From assembly GCF_017744155.1 (NCBI RefSeq), contig NZ_JAGHQT010000015.1:1-64000 (forward strand): a DNA stretch of 64,000 nucleotides. Reading direction: 5' to 3'. The translations under genes were made by a program, and so were the position numbers. Each line of letters starts with the position of its first letter. Positions within the stretch are counted from its first letter, which is position 1. The stretch comes from Endozoicomonas sp. G2_1. GTDB lineage: Bacteria > Pseudomonadota > Gammaproteobacteria > Enterobacterales > Alteromonadaceae. Shown in pieces: positions 8,801 to 19,876 of this stretch. The notes under the pieces are model-generated. The model saw only the letters and a list, made by a program, of their open reading frames with translations, was not told where the DNA came from and did no database searches.

Positions 8801-9541
8801 TTAATCACAATAAAGCTGCTGCTCTCGAATGTAGTCAACAATATTTGGCAACAGGTACTGACTGAGCTGTTTTTGTTTCGTTAACTGTTCACTCAGTTGT
8901 TCACATGGGCTGACGTTATTAACCTCGATGCTAGTCACTTGTTTTAGCGCTGCTCTTAACTCCGTTGACGAGATGTTAAACTGCTGGCTCTGAGCAAAGA
9001 TAATTTGACCGTGCCCTTGTTTAATCTTTTCAATATCGGTGACTTGATGTCGCTCAATTATTGCTGCCAAGTTGTCATCGGCATGTTGACGTGAATAACC
9101 CGGTCGTTCGCTAACAACAAGGTTAGTAAGCAATAACAAGTCTTGCCAACGATGCCAGCTCTGTAATGACAGCAGAGAATCCATACCAATAAAAAAGAAG
9201 CGTTGGCTACTAGGGTATTGCGCGGCAATCTCGGTGAGGGTGTCGACGGTAAAAGACGGTTTGTCGCGTTTGAGTTCTCGGTCATCTAAGCAAAATAACG
9301 GCATTGCCTGACACGCGAGTTTGACCATGGCAACTCTTTGCTCGCTGCTGGCAATAGTGCCTGATTTATGCGGTGGAATATGCGCTGGTAGCAAAAAAAC
9401 TTGTTCAAGTGTTAACTGCTCAGCAATTTCCTGAGTTGGCATTAGATGGCCTAGGTGAATGGGGTCGAAAGTACCACCTAAAATACCAATTTTTTCAGCG
9501 CTATTTTCTGCATTGTTTTTGGCACTGTTGTCAGCTGACAT
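8801..9541 (-). CDS. nadD: Nicotinate-nucleotide adenylyltransferase
   Basis: A 246-residue enzyme that makes deamido-NAD from nicotinate mononucleotide and ATP in the NAD pathway. The nucleotidyltransferase motif GGTFDPIHLGH (22-32) and the C-terminal ISSTELR motif are present, with KPSFTVDTL between them. It is slightly longer than E. coli NadD (213) because of a 15-residue Ser/Asn/Glu N-terminal tail and extra residues before the end. ATG 9541 has GAGAG about 10 bases upstream. It lies 48 bases after holA. Confidence 0.94.
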   Translation of the reverse strand: MSADNSAKNNAENSAEKIGILGGTFDPIHLGHLMPTQEIAEQLTLEQVFLLPAHIPPHKSGTIASSEQRVAMVKLACQAMPLFCLDDRELKRDKPSFTVDTLTEIAAQYPSSQRFFFIGMDSLLSLQSWHRWQDLLLLTNLVVSERPGYSRQHADDNLAAIIERHQVTDIEKIKQGHGQIIFAQSQQFNISSTELRAALKQVTSIEVNNVSPCEQLSEQLTKQKQLSQYLLPNIVDYIREQQLYCD

Positions 9542-9589
9542 TAACTTGCTCTCTTGATGTTAACGATGTTGCTTATAATGGCGAGTTGG

Positions 9590-10708
9590 TTAAAAGTTAG
9601 CACCAGCATAATGCGTACCTAGGGTATTGCTACTGAGGTAGTCGAGTGAGTAATGCTCTGCCAATGATGAATGGTAAAGACTCAGGCAAACATCGAGTAA
9701 CAACAGGAAAGGGTTAAACTCGCTGGCGCTTTTACTAATTAAATCGGTATCGGCAATTCGGCTAATCGCTTGTTCAATGTTGGCTATTGATATTTTGCTC
9801 AGTGCTTGTTGATACAGAGGCTGACGTTTTGGCCAAATGCGAAACTGTTTAAACAACTCGTTAGCTTGTTGCTGTTGATAAACCATAGCAGCTTTCATTT
9901 GATAGAGTTGGTCTAGTTCTTTATGCAACAACCAAATAATCTGTCCAGCGGCAACGCCTTCTTGCGCCATTGCCTCTAGCATAGTGGCACATTGTTGCAA
10001 GTTACCGGCGAGCAGGCTATCAATTAACTGAAATGGGTTAAACCTCGCCTGATTAATCAATAGTGGCTCAGCTTGTGATAAAGTGATAGCGCCTTGGGAG
10101 TCGAATTGCTCTGGCTCAAAAAAGTTACCGCTGTGATAGAGCAGGGCGAGCTTTTCCAACTCTTGCGCTAAGGCGAGTAAATTGCCTGAGAATAAGGTCA
10201 GCATAAACTGGCTAAGCTCGTTACTTATTCTGATTTGTTGCTGTTTCGCGCGTTGATTAAGCCATTGGCTTAAATGTTTACCCTCAAGTTCATAAACCGG
10301 CAAAAAGGTCGCGTGTTGTTCTAGCGCTTTAAACCATTTGCGTTTTTGGCTTGCACCGTCGAGTTTGCTGCCGTGAATTATCAGTAAAACGTCTGGCTCA
10401 ATTGCTTCTGTTAAACTGATTAATGCTTTGGCACCGCGTTCATTGACTTTACCGGTAGGGAGTTCTAACTCTATGATTCGCCGACTGGCAAACAAGCTCA
10501 TGGCTTGGTATTCCTGAGTTAACTCAGCCCAGTCAAACTTATCGTCGCCGTAAAAGCGAATTAACTCACTAAAGTCTTGTCGTTGCGCGCAGTCTTTGAT
10601 TTGACTGAGCGCATCCTGTTTTTGCCATGGCTCGTCACCAAAAACCAAATAAACACCACTAAGCCCCTGTTGGAGCTTGTTGGCGAGTTGGTTGTGGTAA
10701 ATTTTCAC
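9590..10708 (-). CDS. holA: DNA polymerase III delta subunit
   Basis: A 372-residue clamp-loader subunit that opens the beta sliding clamp. The N-terminus MKIYHNQLANKLQQGLSGVYLVFGDEPW matches the family start, and the AAA-like fold is followed by the typical C-terminal helical collar (LAQELEKLALL, PFQLIDSLLAGN). Length is that of E. coli HolA plus about 30 residues at the C-terminus. The start is GTG 10708, 19 bases after the lptE stop; there is no ATG nearby that would fit. Confidence 0.93.
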   Translation of the reverse strand: MKIYHNQLANKLQQGLSGVYLVFGDEPWQKQDALSQIKDCAQRQDFSELIRFYGDDKFDWAELTQEYQAMSLFASRRIIELELPTGKVNERGAKALISLTEAIEPDVLLIIHGSKLDGASQKRKWFKALEQHATFLPVYELEGKHLSQWLNQRAKQQQIRISNELSQFMLTLFSGNLLALAQELEKLALLYHSGNFFEPEQFDSQGAITLSQAEPLLINQARFNPFQLIDSLLAGNLQQCATMLEAMAQEGVAAGQIIWLLHKELDQLYQMKAAMVYQQQQANELFKQFRIWPKRQPLYQQALSKISIANIEQAISRIADTDLISKSASEFNPFLLLLDVCLSLYHSSLAEHYSLDYLSSNTLGTHYAGANF

Positions 10709-10727
10709 GGCGTCGGCTTAGAGGCTG

Positions 10728-11279
10728 TTATGACTGGCTATTGTCGAGCTGAGTGACTTGAATACTGGCCATGTTGCGCAAAATACGGTCGGCAGCGACC
10801 TTACGCATTTCACTGAGTAATAAATCGAGCTCGCGACTTTTACCTAAAGCGATATTGGGATCGTCTTGGTAATCGCGGTAGAGTTCAAAACTGAAACCCT
10901 GTGGCGCTTGCTCAGCAATTAACAGTTGATATTTTACCGTGTAAATCAGCTCGTACTCGGCAACTTGTCCATTGGGGAATAACGACAAGGTTCTGCGGTC
11001 GAGCTGGTCTTTCAAAATTCTCAATTCTGGCAAATCACCACGACTACTGGTTACTATGTTAACTTGATTGTTAGTCAGGTGTTGTTTGACTAATCGAGTG
11101 AGTTCGCCATAGCGATCTTGTGAACTCAGGTACAAGGTTTTAAGCTCTGGCGCCAGTAAATAATCGCCGCGTAGCTGAAAGCCACAGCTAGTTACTGCCA
11201 ATGAAAGTGCAAGTACTAGCAAGGCGCTAGTACTTGTCATTTGCCGGCTAAACATTGATTTTAAGTGCTTAAAGATCAT
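10728..11279 (-). CDS. lptE: LptE, LPS-assembly lipoprotein
   Basis: A 183-residue lipoprotein that plugs the LptD barrel and helps insert LPS into the outer membrane. The lipobox VTSC followed by GFQLRG is the family hallmark. The core (DRRTLSLFPNGQVAEYEL, then a C-terminal helix ending RILRNMASI) also fits. ATG 11279 gives a somewhat long signal peptide; internal ATGs at 11258 or 11240 would also leave a functional one, so the start is not certain. It lies between leuS and holA as in most gammaproteobacteria. Confidence 0.93.
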   Translation of the reverse strand: MIFKHLKSMFSRQMTSTSALLVLALSLAVTSCGFQLRGDYLLAPELKTLYLSSQDRYGELTRLVKQHLTNNQVNIVTSSRGDLPELRILKDQLDRRTLSLFPNGQVAEYELIYTVKYQLLIAEQAPQGFSFELYRDYQDDPNIALGKSRELDLLLSEMRKVAADRILRNMASIQVTQLDNSQS

Positions 11280-11355
11280 GTTTATGGCTATCTCCGTGTT
11301 GATTAGTCTTATGCTGTGTCTAGCGTTTAGTTACTTATCGAAATCGTTTATGCGA

Positions 11356-13980
<2,625 letters not shown>

Positions 13981-14195
13981 TTAATAAGGGATTAATCTAT
14001 AGACAGCAGTAATATCTCGCGCCTATTTTCCCCAGTAAATAAGACTAAAATCGCTAGGTAAAAAATATCGCCATAGAATACCCGATAGCGCTACTAGCAA
14101 CAAGCGCTTTGACAGTTTATTGCCGTGCAACATCAAGAGTGTTCTATACTTTTAAGGCAGCGTAACGCAACAAAAAGATAATGTAGGAGTTGATT

Positions 14196-14684
14196 ATGAG
14201 TGAACGAGAGCAGGGCTTATTTGATCGCGTTTATCGACAACTGAGTGTTTGGCTTGAAGATGTTAATCAACACGAGCTGGTCAGTTTGATTGAGTTGGTA
14301 GAAAAAACGAAACAATATCTGCATGCCGCTGAGCAAATTCCGGAGCAACAACTTCAGCAATTTACCGATAATTTACAGCATGATTTAGTCGACTTTTATC
14401 ATCAATATCAAGATCAAAGTCGAGGCTCAACCTATTTGGGGTTGCTCACCGAAAATTGGTGGGCGCAATTGGCGTTAATGACAGATAAAACACAAGTAGA
14501 GTGGGCTGAATTACTGGAAGACTTTGAGCATAGAGGCGAGTATCGAGAAGGCGATTACATTGGCTTTGGTGAGCTGGTTTGTGATAGCTGCCACCACAGT
14601 ACCCATGTCTATCACTATTCACAGGTAATCGCTTGCCCACACTGCGGCGGTAAGCATTTTATTCGCAAAGCCCTTAAACCATAA
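14196..14684 (+). CDS. YbeL-like zinc-ribbon protein (DUF1451)
   Basis: A 162-residue cytoplasmic protein with a helical N-terminal part and a C-terminal zinc ribbon: CDSC near residue 129 and CPHC near 149. The middle holds TYLGLLTENWWAQLALMTDKT, cut here to its core GLLTENWW, typical of the E. coli YbeL family. Function is unknown in E. coli. ATG 14196 follows TAGGAG by 6 bases; a TTG six bases earlier is less likely. Divergent position next to leuS is the same as in E. coli. Confidence 0.88.
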   Translation: MSEREQGLFDRVYRQLSVWLEDVNQHELVSLIELVEKTKQYLHAAEQIPEQQLQQFTDNLQHDLVDFYHQYQDQSRGSTYLGLLTENWWAQLALMTDKTQVEWAELLEDFEHRGEYREGDYIGFGELVCDSCHHSTHVYHYSQVIACPHCGGKHFIRKALKP

Positions 14685-14809
14685 AAGCAACAAACATAAA
14701 AAGAGAGGCAAGCATAAGTTGTTTTTAAGTGTGAACGGAGTACACTAAATCTCATTATAGTAAGAGTCAGCAATTGTTTGAAATTCAAGCAATAACCACG
14801 AGATATTAG

Positions 14810-17254
14810 ATGACAGATCTAGTCGAGCAATTAGCACTTAAAGCCGAGCAATTAAGTGCTGATTTATCACCACAATTATTTTCCTCAGCAACAACAGCAA
14901 CGTTAGCCTCAGACCAACAGAGTATTATTGGCCATGAGCGCGCTAAAGAAGCGCTCGAATTTGGCTTGGCGATGTCTGCTCAAGGTTTCAATGTTTTTGC
15001 CATGGGCGAACAGGGCACTGGTCGACAAACCTTGATCAGACAAATGTTGACTGATTATGCCCAACAGCAAGAAACACCACCAGAGTGGTGCTATATCAAT
15101 AACTTTGAAGATAGTCACGCGCCAATAAAGCTCTACCTTAACCCCGGTGACGGCAAGCTGTTACTCAAGCGCGTTAATACCTTTATTGATGAACTACTCG
15201 ATTTGTTTCCAGAGATTTTTGACAACCCGGGCTATCAACGTCAAAAAGCGGCAATTGATCGCGAGTTTAATCGAAAATACGACGAAGCCATCGCTTTGGT
15301 TGAGCAAACCGCGCTCAAGCACGATGTTGTGTTATACGAAGAAGCGGGTGAGGTCGGTTTTACCCCTGTGGTTGACGGCAAACCGTTAAGCGATAAAGAG
15401 TTTGCCAACTTAGATGAAACTAAGCGTAGCGATTTTTATCAGCTTTTAGTCAAACTTGAAGAACTCCTTGCTGAGCAGTTGTTGGAATTGCCGATATGGA
15501 AGCGAGAGTCTTCAGATAAGCTGCGCAAGTTAAAGAATGATACCGCCGAGCAAAGTATCAGACCTTTGTTAAAAGAGCTTGAACACGAATTCGCCAGTAA
15601 CATAGGCGTGCTTAAATACCTTAAGCAAGTTAAAGAAAATATTGTAGAAGCAGTGCTTGAGACTTTAGTTGCTGATGATGCCAGCGAAAATCGCGAAAAT
15701 CCGAGTGACAAAGATTTGCGCAAACTCATGGTTGAACGATTTTTGCCAAACTTGTTGTTTGAACGTGAAGCAGAGCAAGGGGCGCCGGTTGTTTACGAGC
15801 AAAACCCGACTTATCAGAATTTATTCGGCCACGTTGATTTTTCGACCTTTCAAGGCGCTACATATACTAGCTACCGCCTTATTCGTCCGGGCGCTTTGCA
15901 TCGCGCAAATGGCGGCTACTTGTTACTCGACGCCGAGAAAGTACTCAACCAACCTATGGTGTGGTCGAGGTTAAAATTAGCGTTAAAAACACAGCAAATA
16001 AGTTTGGAAAACCCTTATGCTGAGCACAGTCAGTCGAGTTGGTATAGCTTGCAGCCAGAAAAAATTCCGCTGCAATTAAAGGTGGTATTACTGGGGGACT
16101 CAGAGCTTTATTACACGCTGCAAGAGTACGACCAAGAGTTTACTGAGCTATTCAGAGTTTTAGCAGACTTCGACCGCTATTTAGTCAATCAAAACGACAA
16201 CTTATTGGCTTACGCTAATTTAATGCGTCAGCGGGCGGCTAAACTCGATTATCCCGAAATTGCCGACTGTGCGATTGCCGAGCTGGTGCGTTATGCTTTG
16301 CGCCGTGCAGAGCATCAGAACAAGCTTTCGGCCAATATTGTTCAGGTCAATGATTTACTTGACGAAGCCGTTTATTTGGTTAGAAAAAAAGCCACTAAAG
16401 AGCCGCACCTCGAACAAAGCTCTGCTGAACAGTCTACTATGATTCACGCTAGCGATATTCTCGATGCGTTGGCAGCCAAGCAGCGTCGTACTGGCAGACT
16501 TAGCGAAACTTGGCTGAGCGAGATTAAAGAGCAGCAAGTGTTGATCAGTACCCAAGGTAAGCAAGTGGGTAAAGTCAATGGTTTAACTGTGCTTGAAATT
16601 GGCGACAGTGTTTTTGGCACGCCAGCGCGAATTACTGCGACAGTATACGCCGGTAGTCATGGCGTTACTGATATTGAGCGCGAAGCTGAGCTTGGTAAAG
16701 CAATTCACTCAAAAGGGGTATTGTTACTGACGGGCTATTTAGGGCACAAATATGGCCAAGATTTTCCAGTGTCAATTTCAGCCAACTTAGCGATAGAGCA
16801 GTCTTACGGTTATATCGATGGCGATAGCGCATCAATGGCCGAACTTTGCGCCCTGATTTCAGCGATTACTCACTTGCCGATAGAGCAAGGTCTGGCGATG
16901 ACGGGCTCGATTAATCAGCACGGCGAAGTACAGTCGATTGGCGGTGTTAACGAAAAGATTGAAGGCTTTTATCAACTCTGTAAAGACGAAGGCCTAACTG
17001 GACAGCAAGGGGTTATTATCCCGAAAACCAATGTCATTAACCTAATGCTCGATGCAGAAGTGATCGATGCCGTTGCGCAAGGGCAGTTCCATATTTACGC
17101 CGTTGACAATATTGATCAGGCTTTGAGTTTGTTAATGGCCACTGATGCCGGAGAAATGAGCAAAACGGGTCGCTACCCACGTAAGTCTATTCACGGTTTG
17201 GCGTTAGATAAGCTATCGCATTTCGCCGATTTATTGCATGGCAGCGACGAATAA
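14810..17254 (+). CDS. LonB-like ATP-dependent protease (AAA plus S16 peptidase)
   Basis: An 814-residue protein of the LonB/YcbZ-like group. Residues 40-75 hold a nucleotide-binding loop GEQGTGRQT in which Arg72 replaces the usual Walker A lysine. A helical insertion follows (about 130-320), then the AAA core with RPGALHRANGGYLLLDAE, and the C-terminal S16 peptidase domain. The catalytic dyad is Ser675 (DSASMAE) and Lys716 (GVNEKIEG), 41 residues apart, as in other Lon proteases. It would degrade unfolded or regulatory proteins in the cytoplasm. The gene stands alone, with a long inverted repeat after its stop. Confidence 0.87.
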   Translation: MTDLVEQLALKAEQLSADLSPQLFSSATTATLASDQQSIIGHERAKEALEFGLAMSAQGFNVFAMGEQGTGRQTLIRQMLTDYAQQQETPPEWCYINNFEDSHAPIKLYLNPGDGKLLLKRVNTFIDELLDLFPEIFDNPGYQRQKAAIDREFNRKYDEAIALVEQTALKHDVVLYEEAGEVGFTPVVDGKPLSDKEFANLDETKRSDFYQLLVKLEELLAEQLLELPIWKRESSDKLRKLKNDTAEQSIRPLLKELEHEFASNIGVLKYLKQVKENIVEAVLETLVADDASENRENPSDKDLRKLMVERFLPNLLFEREAEQGAPVVYEQNPTYQNLFGHVDFSTFQGATYTSYRLIRPGALHRANGGYLLLDAEKVLNQPMVWSRLKLALKTQQISLENPYAEHSQSSWYSLQPEKIPLQLKVVLLGDSELYYTLQEYDQEFTELFRVLADFDRYLVNQNDNLLAYANLMRQRAAKLDYPEIADCAIAELVRYALRRAEHQNKLSANIVQVNDLLDEAVYLVRKKATKEPHLEQSSAEQSTMIHASDILDALAAKQRRTGRLSETWLSEIKEQQVLISTQGKQVGKVNGLTVLEIGDSVFGTPARITATVYAGSHGVTDIEREAELGKAIHSKGVLLLTGYLGHKYGQDFPVSISANLAIEQSYGYIDGDSASMAELCALISAITHLPIEQGLAMTGSINQHGEVQSIGGVNEKIEGFYQLCKDEGLTGQQGVIIPKTNVINLMLDAEVIDAVAQGQFHIYAVDNIDQALSLLMATDAGEMSKTGRYPRKSIHGLALDKLSHFADLLHGSDE

Positions 17255-17305
17255 CGCGATTAGTTCATTTATTTTCCTCTTCTTTTAAACCTTTCTTTGT
17301 TTAAT

Positions 17306-17346
17306 CAACACTAACTATTGGTGAAAGTTACCAATAGTTAGTGTTG
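17306..17346 (+). terminator. 17-bp perfect inverted repeat after the LonB-like gene
   Basis: CAACACTAACTATTGGT (17306-17322) pairs perfectly with 17330-17346 across a 7-base loop. It starts 51 bases past the stop. A short TT-TAT follows instead of a long U-run, so termination is likely but not canonical. Confidence 0.65.
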
Positions 17347-17538
17347 TTATCGCATGCCTGTTAATCTCATTTAATCGTTTTGAGGTTAACTATTTGATAA
17401 TAATGTAAAATTATTTTTGGTATCGATTTTGATTACTTTTGTGCAAATAGGGTTCATCTGATGACAATGAGGGCAGGAAGCTCCCATTGTCACTTGAATC
17501 AAAACAATGAATATAAATAAAAATTAGGGAATTTAACC

Positions 17539-18354
17539 ATGAATAAAACCATGCTTATTGGCGCTGCTGCCGCAATGTTAACTACAGGATGCGTAATCGC
17601 GATCAATCCATCTTATGCCGACCAGCACAGCCAACAGTCTCTTAGCTTGTCAACTCAATCACTGAATCAGTTAATGATTGATGCTGGCGCCGGCAGTTTA
17701 TCGGTTTACGGACAAACTGGCCTTGATGAAATCACAGTAGAGGCAGATATCTATCACGAGAAAGGTGCTGAGCATAAGGTTGAATTGAGTTTAAAGAAAA
17801 AGGGGAAAGCGGCTGAGCTAATCTCTCGAATTGATACCATGGGCAACTGGCAAGGCCAATCACCGCGCATTGACCTTGTGGTGAATGTGCCAGCAAAATT
17901 GCTGCTAGATATTGAAGATGGTTCAGGTGCAATTGTCGTACGGGACATCGATAATGCCGTATCGATTGACGATGGCTCTGGCAGTATCGAGTTGGTTAAC
18001 GTTTCTGGTGAAGTACGTATAAACGACGGTTCTGGCAAAATCGAGCTTGCCAATGTTGGCAACAGCGTCGATATCAAAGATGGCTCTGGCAGTATCGACA
18101 TCAATGAGGTTAACGGCGACCTTGCTATTGACGATAGTTCAGGCAGCATTGAAGTTGCACAAGTATCAGGTAATACCGATATTGAAGATGGCTCAGGTAG
18201 CTTAACGGTGCACGATGTTGGCGGAGTCGTGACTATTGATGATGGCTCAGGCAGTATCGAAGTCAAACGCGCTGGTGGTTTGAATATTATCTCAGACGGC
18301 TCTGGCGGCGTGACCATTAAAGATGTTAAAGGCCAAGTCGCCGTTAACGACTAA
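17539..18354 (+). CDS. Exported beta-solenoid protein with eight 18-residue DGSG repeats (DUF4097-like)
   Basis: A 271-residue protein. The N-terminus has a hydrophobic signal; LTTGC at residues 14-18 may be a lipobox, otherwise cleavage after SYADQ-type residues is possible. After a 100-residue lead-in, residues 127-270 are eight tandem 18-residue units, each beginning DGSG (one DSSG) and reading roughly DGSGSIEVxxVxGxVxID. Alternating hydrophobic residues and fixed glycines indicate a right-handed beta helix with a stack of Asp-Gly turns on one face. Putative-adhesin DUF4097 proteins share this plan. Function unknown; a cell-surface scaffold or metal-binding stack are possibilities. ATG 17539 is preceded by a poor Shine-Dalgarno. 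Confidence 0.75.
   Translation: MNKTMLIGAAAAMLTTGCVIAINPSYADQHSQQSLSLSTQSLNQLMIDAGAGSLSVYGQTGLDEITVEADIYHEKGAEHKVELSLKKKGKAAELISRIDTMGNWQGQSPRIDLVVNVPAKLLLDIEDGSGAIVVRDIDNAVSIDDGSGSIELVNVSGEVRINDGSGKIELANVGNSVDIKDGSGSIDINEVNGDLAIDDSSGSIEVAQVSGNTDIEDGSGSLTVHDVGGVVTIDDGSGSIEVKRAGGLNIISDGSGGVTIKDVKGQVAVND
17917..18348 (+). repeat. Eight in-frame 54-bp repeats coding 18-residue units
   Basis: The unit begins with the codons for Asp-Gly-Ser-Gly at 17917 and recurs every 54 bases, eight times. Codons of the fixed residues differ between copies (GATGGTTCAGGT, GACGGTTCTGGC, GATGGCTCTGGC), so the copies are old and held by selection on the protein, not by recent duplication. Confidence 0.9.
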
Positions 18355-18371
18355 CTTCAATCTAAAACTTT

Positions 18372-18396
18372 GAGCTAGTAACTTGATTACTAGCTC
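18372..18396. terminator. Hairpin between convergent genes
   Basis: GAGCTAGTAA (18372-18381) pairs perfectly with TTACTAGCTC (18387-18396) around a 5-base loop. It lies 18 bases after the solenoid gene stop. A second possible stem (CTTTAGA/TCTAAAG, about 18413-18442) follows. Neither has a long U-run. Confidence 0.5.
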
Positions 18397-18463
18397 ATTC
18401 TGATTACTCACACTTTAGAGCTTAGTGTACTTTTGTTCTAAAGCTTATTGTTTCAGAGCGATA

Positions 18464-19411
18464 TTAAAACTTTCTTTTAAGCCCCAATAGAAAGCGTGAC
18501 TGGCCCTCGTAAAACTCCAATCGTGAAAACCATTTAAGATCGTATACCAAGTTATTTTGGGGTTCTAATTCGAATGACACGGCGTGGCCAAATTCGAGGA
18601 AGTCTTCCGTTAATTCCGCCCGGCGACCAAAGCCTTGCCTGACGTGAGCGTAGACACTAAAAAGCTCCAATGGCGTATTGAAAATTTCAATATTTTGTTG
18701 CCAGCTTGCCACCACTTTGCTGTTATCGTTATCGAGGCGATAAATAAACTCGACGCTATAAACTTGTTCTTGTTGCTCGTACCTGAGTTCAGTGCGCAAA
18801 AAGTTGCCACCGAGCAAGCGCTCAGCGCTAAATTCAGCTGACCAATCGGCAGTTAAATCAAACGAATATTCAAGCTCGTAGTAATTGAGTTTATTAATCG
18901 AGTTAAAGACACTTGGTTGATTTAGTCGGTCAAGCTCACCAACGACAAACTCAAGTTGACCATTGGCAACTTTGTTTACCCGTCGCAAACCGGCAATCCA
19001 ACCGTCTTTTGACAAGCCTGTTGACGACACTCGACCCTTGTATGTTGGAATAACACCAAATTCTGTTTTGCCATACTGATCCGATTGTCGGACAAATAGC
19101 CTTCTCAAATACAGATAGTTACTCTGACTCGCGTTAATTGTATTGTGGCTTGAAGCAAATCGATTACCAGTAGTGACAAAACCATGGATGCCAACATTTT
19201 CGCTGATTTGATAACTTGGGTAGGCACGAACCCGGTATTGGTAACGAGAGCCTCGGTCACTGTTGTAGTCGAAGCGAAGGTTAGCTTCTGATTTTAGCGA
19301 CCATTTATCTGTTTCAGAGGTTGCATAAACATATTGTGGTGACAGCGTGAATAAAGACGATAACAGCACAACTAGTTTTGCGATGTTTGGTTTAAAAGGG
19401 AGACAATTCAT
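18464..19411 (-). CDS. Outer-membrane beta-barrel protein, putative porin
   Basis: A 315-residue exported protein. The signal peptide ends about residue 30 (YVYA), followed by alternating polar/hydrophobic strands with aromatic belts (YQYRVRAYPSYQ, YLYLRRLFVRQ). It ends in FLLGLKRKF, the terminal aromatic expected of a barrel inserted by BamA. It resembles porin-like proteins of Alteromonadales but no specific substrate can be read. The start has no clear ribosome site. The upstream region holds a direct repeat that may be an operator. Confidence 0.7.
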   Translation of the reverse strand: MNCLPFKPNIAKLVVLLSSLFTLSPQYVYATSETDKWSLKSEANLRFDYNSDRGSRYQYRVRAYPSYQISENVGIHGFVTTGNRFASSHNTINASQSNYLYLRRLFVRQSDQYGKTEFGVIPTYKGRVSSTGLSKDGWIAGLRRVNKVANGQLEFVVGELDRLNQPSVFNSINKLNYYELEYSFDLTADWSAEFSAERLLGGNFLRTELRYEQQEQVYSVEFIYRLDNDNSKVVASWQQNIEIFNTPLELFSVYAHVRQGFGRRAELTEDFLEFGHAVSFELEPQNNLVYDLKWFSRLEFYEGQSRFLLGLKRKF

Positions 19412-19430
19412 AATCTTAATAGTGGCATGA

Positions 19431-19489
19431 AAAGTCCATATAGCAAAGTCGGACTTTATGTAGATATTGTTCGAGAAAGTCGATATAGC
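19431..19489. promoter_or_regulatory. Direct repeat upstream of the beta-barrel gene
   Basis: AAAGTCCATATAGC (19431-19444) recurs as AAAGTCGATATAGC (19476-19489), 13 of 14 identical with a 45-base period. A hairpin AAAGTCC/GGACTTT (19431-19437/19451-19457) overlaps the first copy. The pair lies 20-80 bases upstream of ATG 19411 on the minus strand and may bind a regulator. Confidence 0.4.
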
Positions 19490-19668
19490 GATGTTCTTTG
19501 AGTTACTGTTGTCTCAGGCCGTTATTTTTAATTGCCTTAACCGCGATAACGATAAAATCTGTTTTAGCTAAACTTAGCCAAAATCGTCGAGTTATGTAGT
19601 AATAATGTTAACAAAATGACACTTTAATGGGTTAAATCGACTATTGTACTAAAAATCAACAATTTTAC

Positions 19669-19696
19669 TTGCATATTCTATTTAAGTCGGTATGAT
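19669..19696 (+). promoter_or_regulatory. Sigma-70 type promoter of deaD
   Basis: TTGCAT (19669-19674), a 16-base spacer and TATGAT (19691-19696) form a good promoter. It is followed by the G/C-rich discriminator GCGCGCC, a feature of promoters under stringent control. Transcription would start near 19703, leaving a leader of about 170 bases before the deaD ATG. Confidence 0.55.
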
Positions 19697-19702
19697 GCGC
19701 GC

Positions 19703-19876
19703 CTCAAATCAAGCGACACAAAAAAGTCCTTGAATGTGATGAGTGGGGTTAATTCCGCCGCATAGACTTACCGGCTAACTTTCTTCTAAATAGCCAAGAC
19801 CTTGAGAGCTTTAAGTCTTCCTGGTGGTTTCCTCTAAATGTACGCAGGATCATCCTGCCTTGAGAAGACAAATTAT
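19703..19876 (+). promoter_or_regulatory. Long 5' leader of deaD mRNA
   Basis: About 170 untranslated bases separate the likely promoter from ATG 19877. The leader has a GCCG/CCGGC-type stem near 19760, an 8-codon open frame (19739-19765), and a perfect hairpin GCAGGA-TCA-TCCTGC (19844-19858) just ahead of the ribosome site GAGAAG. E. coli deaD/csdA also has a long leader that affects cold-shock expression, so a similar role is reasonable. The region 19412-19668 otherwise holds no gene. Confidence 0.5.

Noticed and set aside
14109-14150. Promoter for the ybeL-like gene from TTGACA (14109) and TATACT (14145)
   Set aside because: The spacer is 30 bases, too long for a sigma-70 promoter; another -35 (TTGCCG at 14120) gives 19, which is weak.
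17754-18317. A long minus-strand frame opposite the solenoid gene, coding a Pro/Ser/Glu repeat protein
   Set aside because: It is the mirror of the DGSG repeats, with no ribosome site or promoter of its own.
17917-18348. Regular 54-base repeats as a possible CRISPR or non-coding tandem array
   Set aside because: The period is in frame with a signal-peptide-bearing gene, copies vary at synonymous sites and there are no unique spacers.
19838-19876. Start of deaD at ATG 19838
   Set aside because: This ATG lies in the leader hairpin region; the family N-terminus and GAGAAG support ATG 19877.
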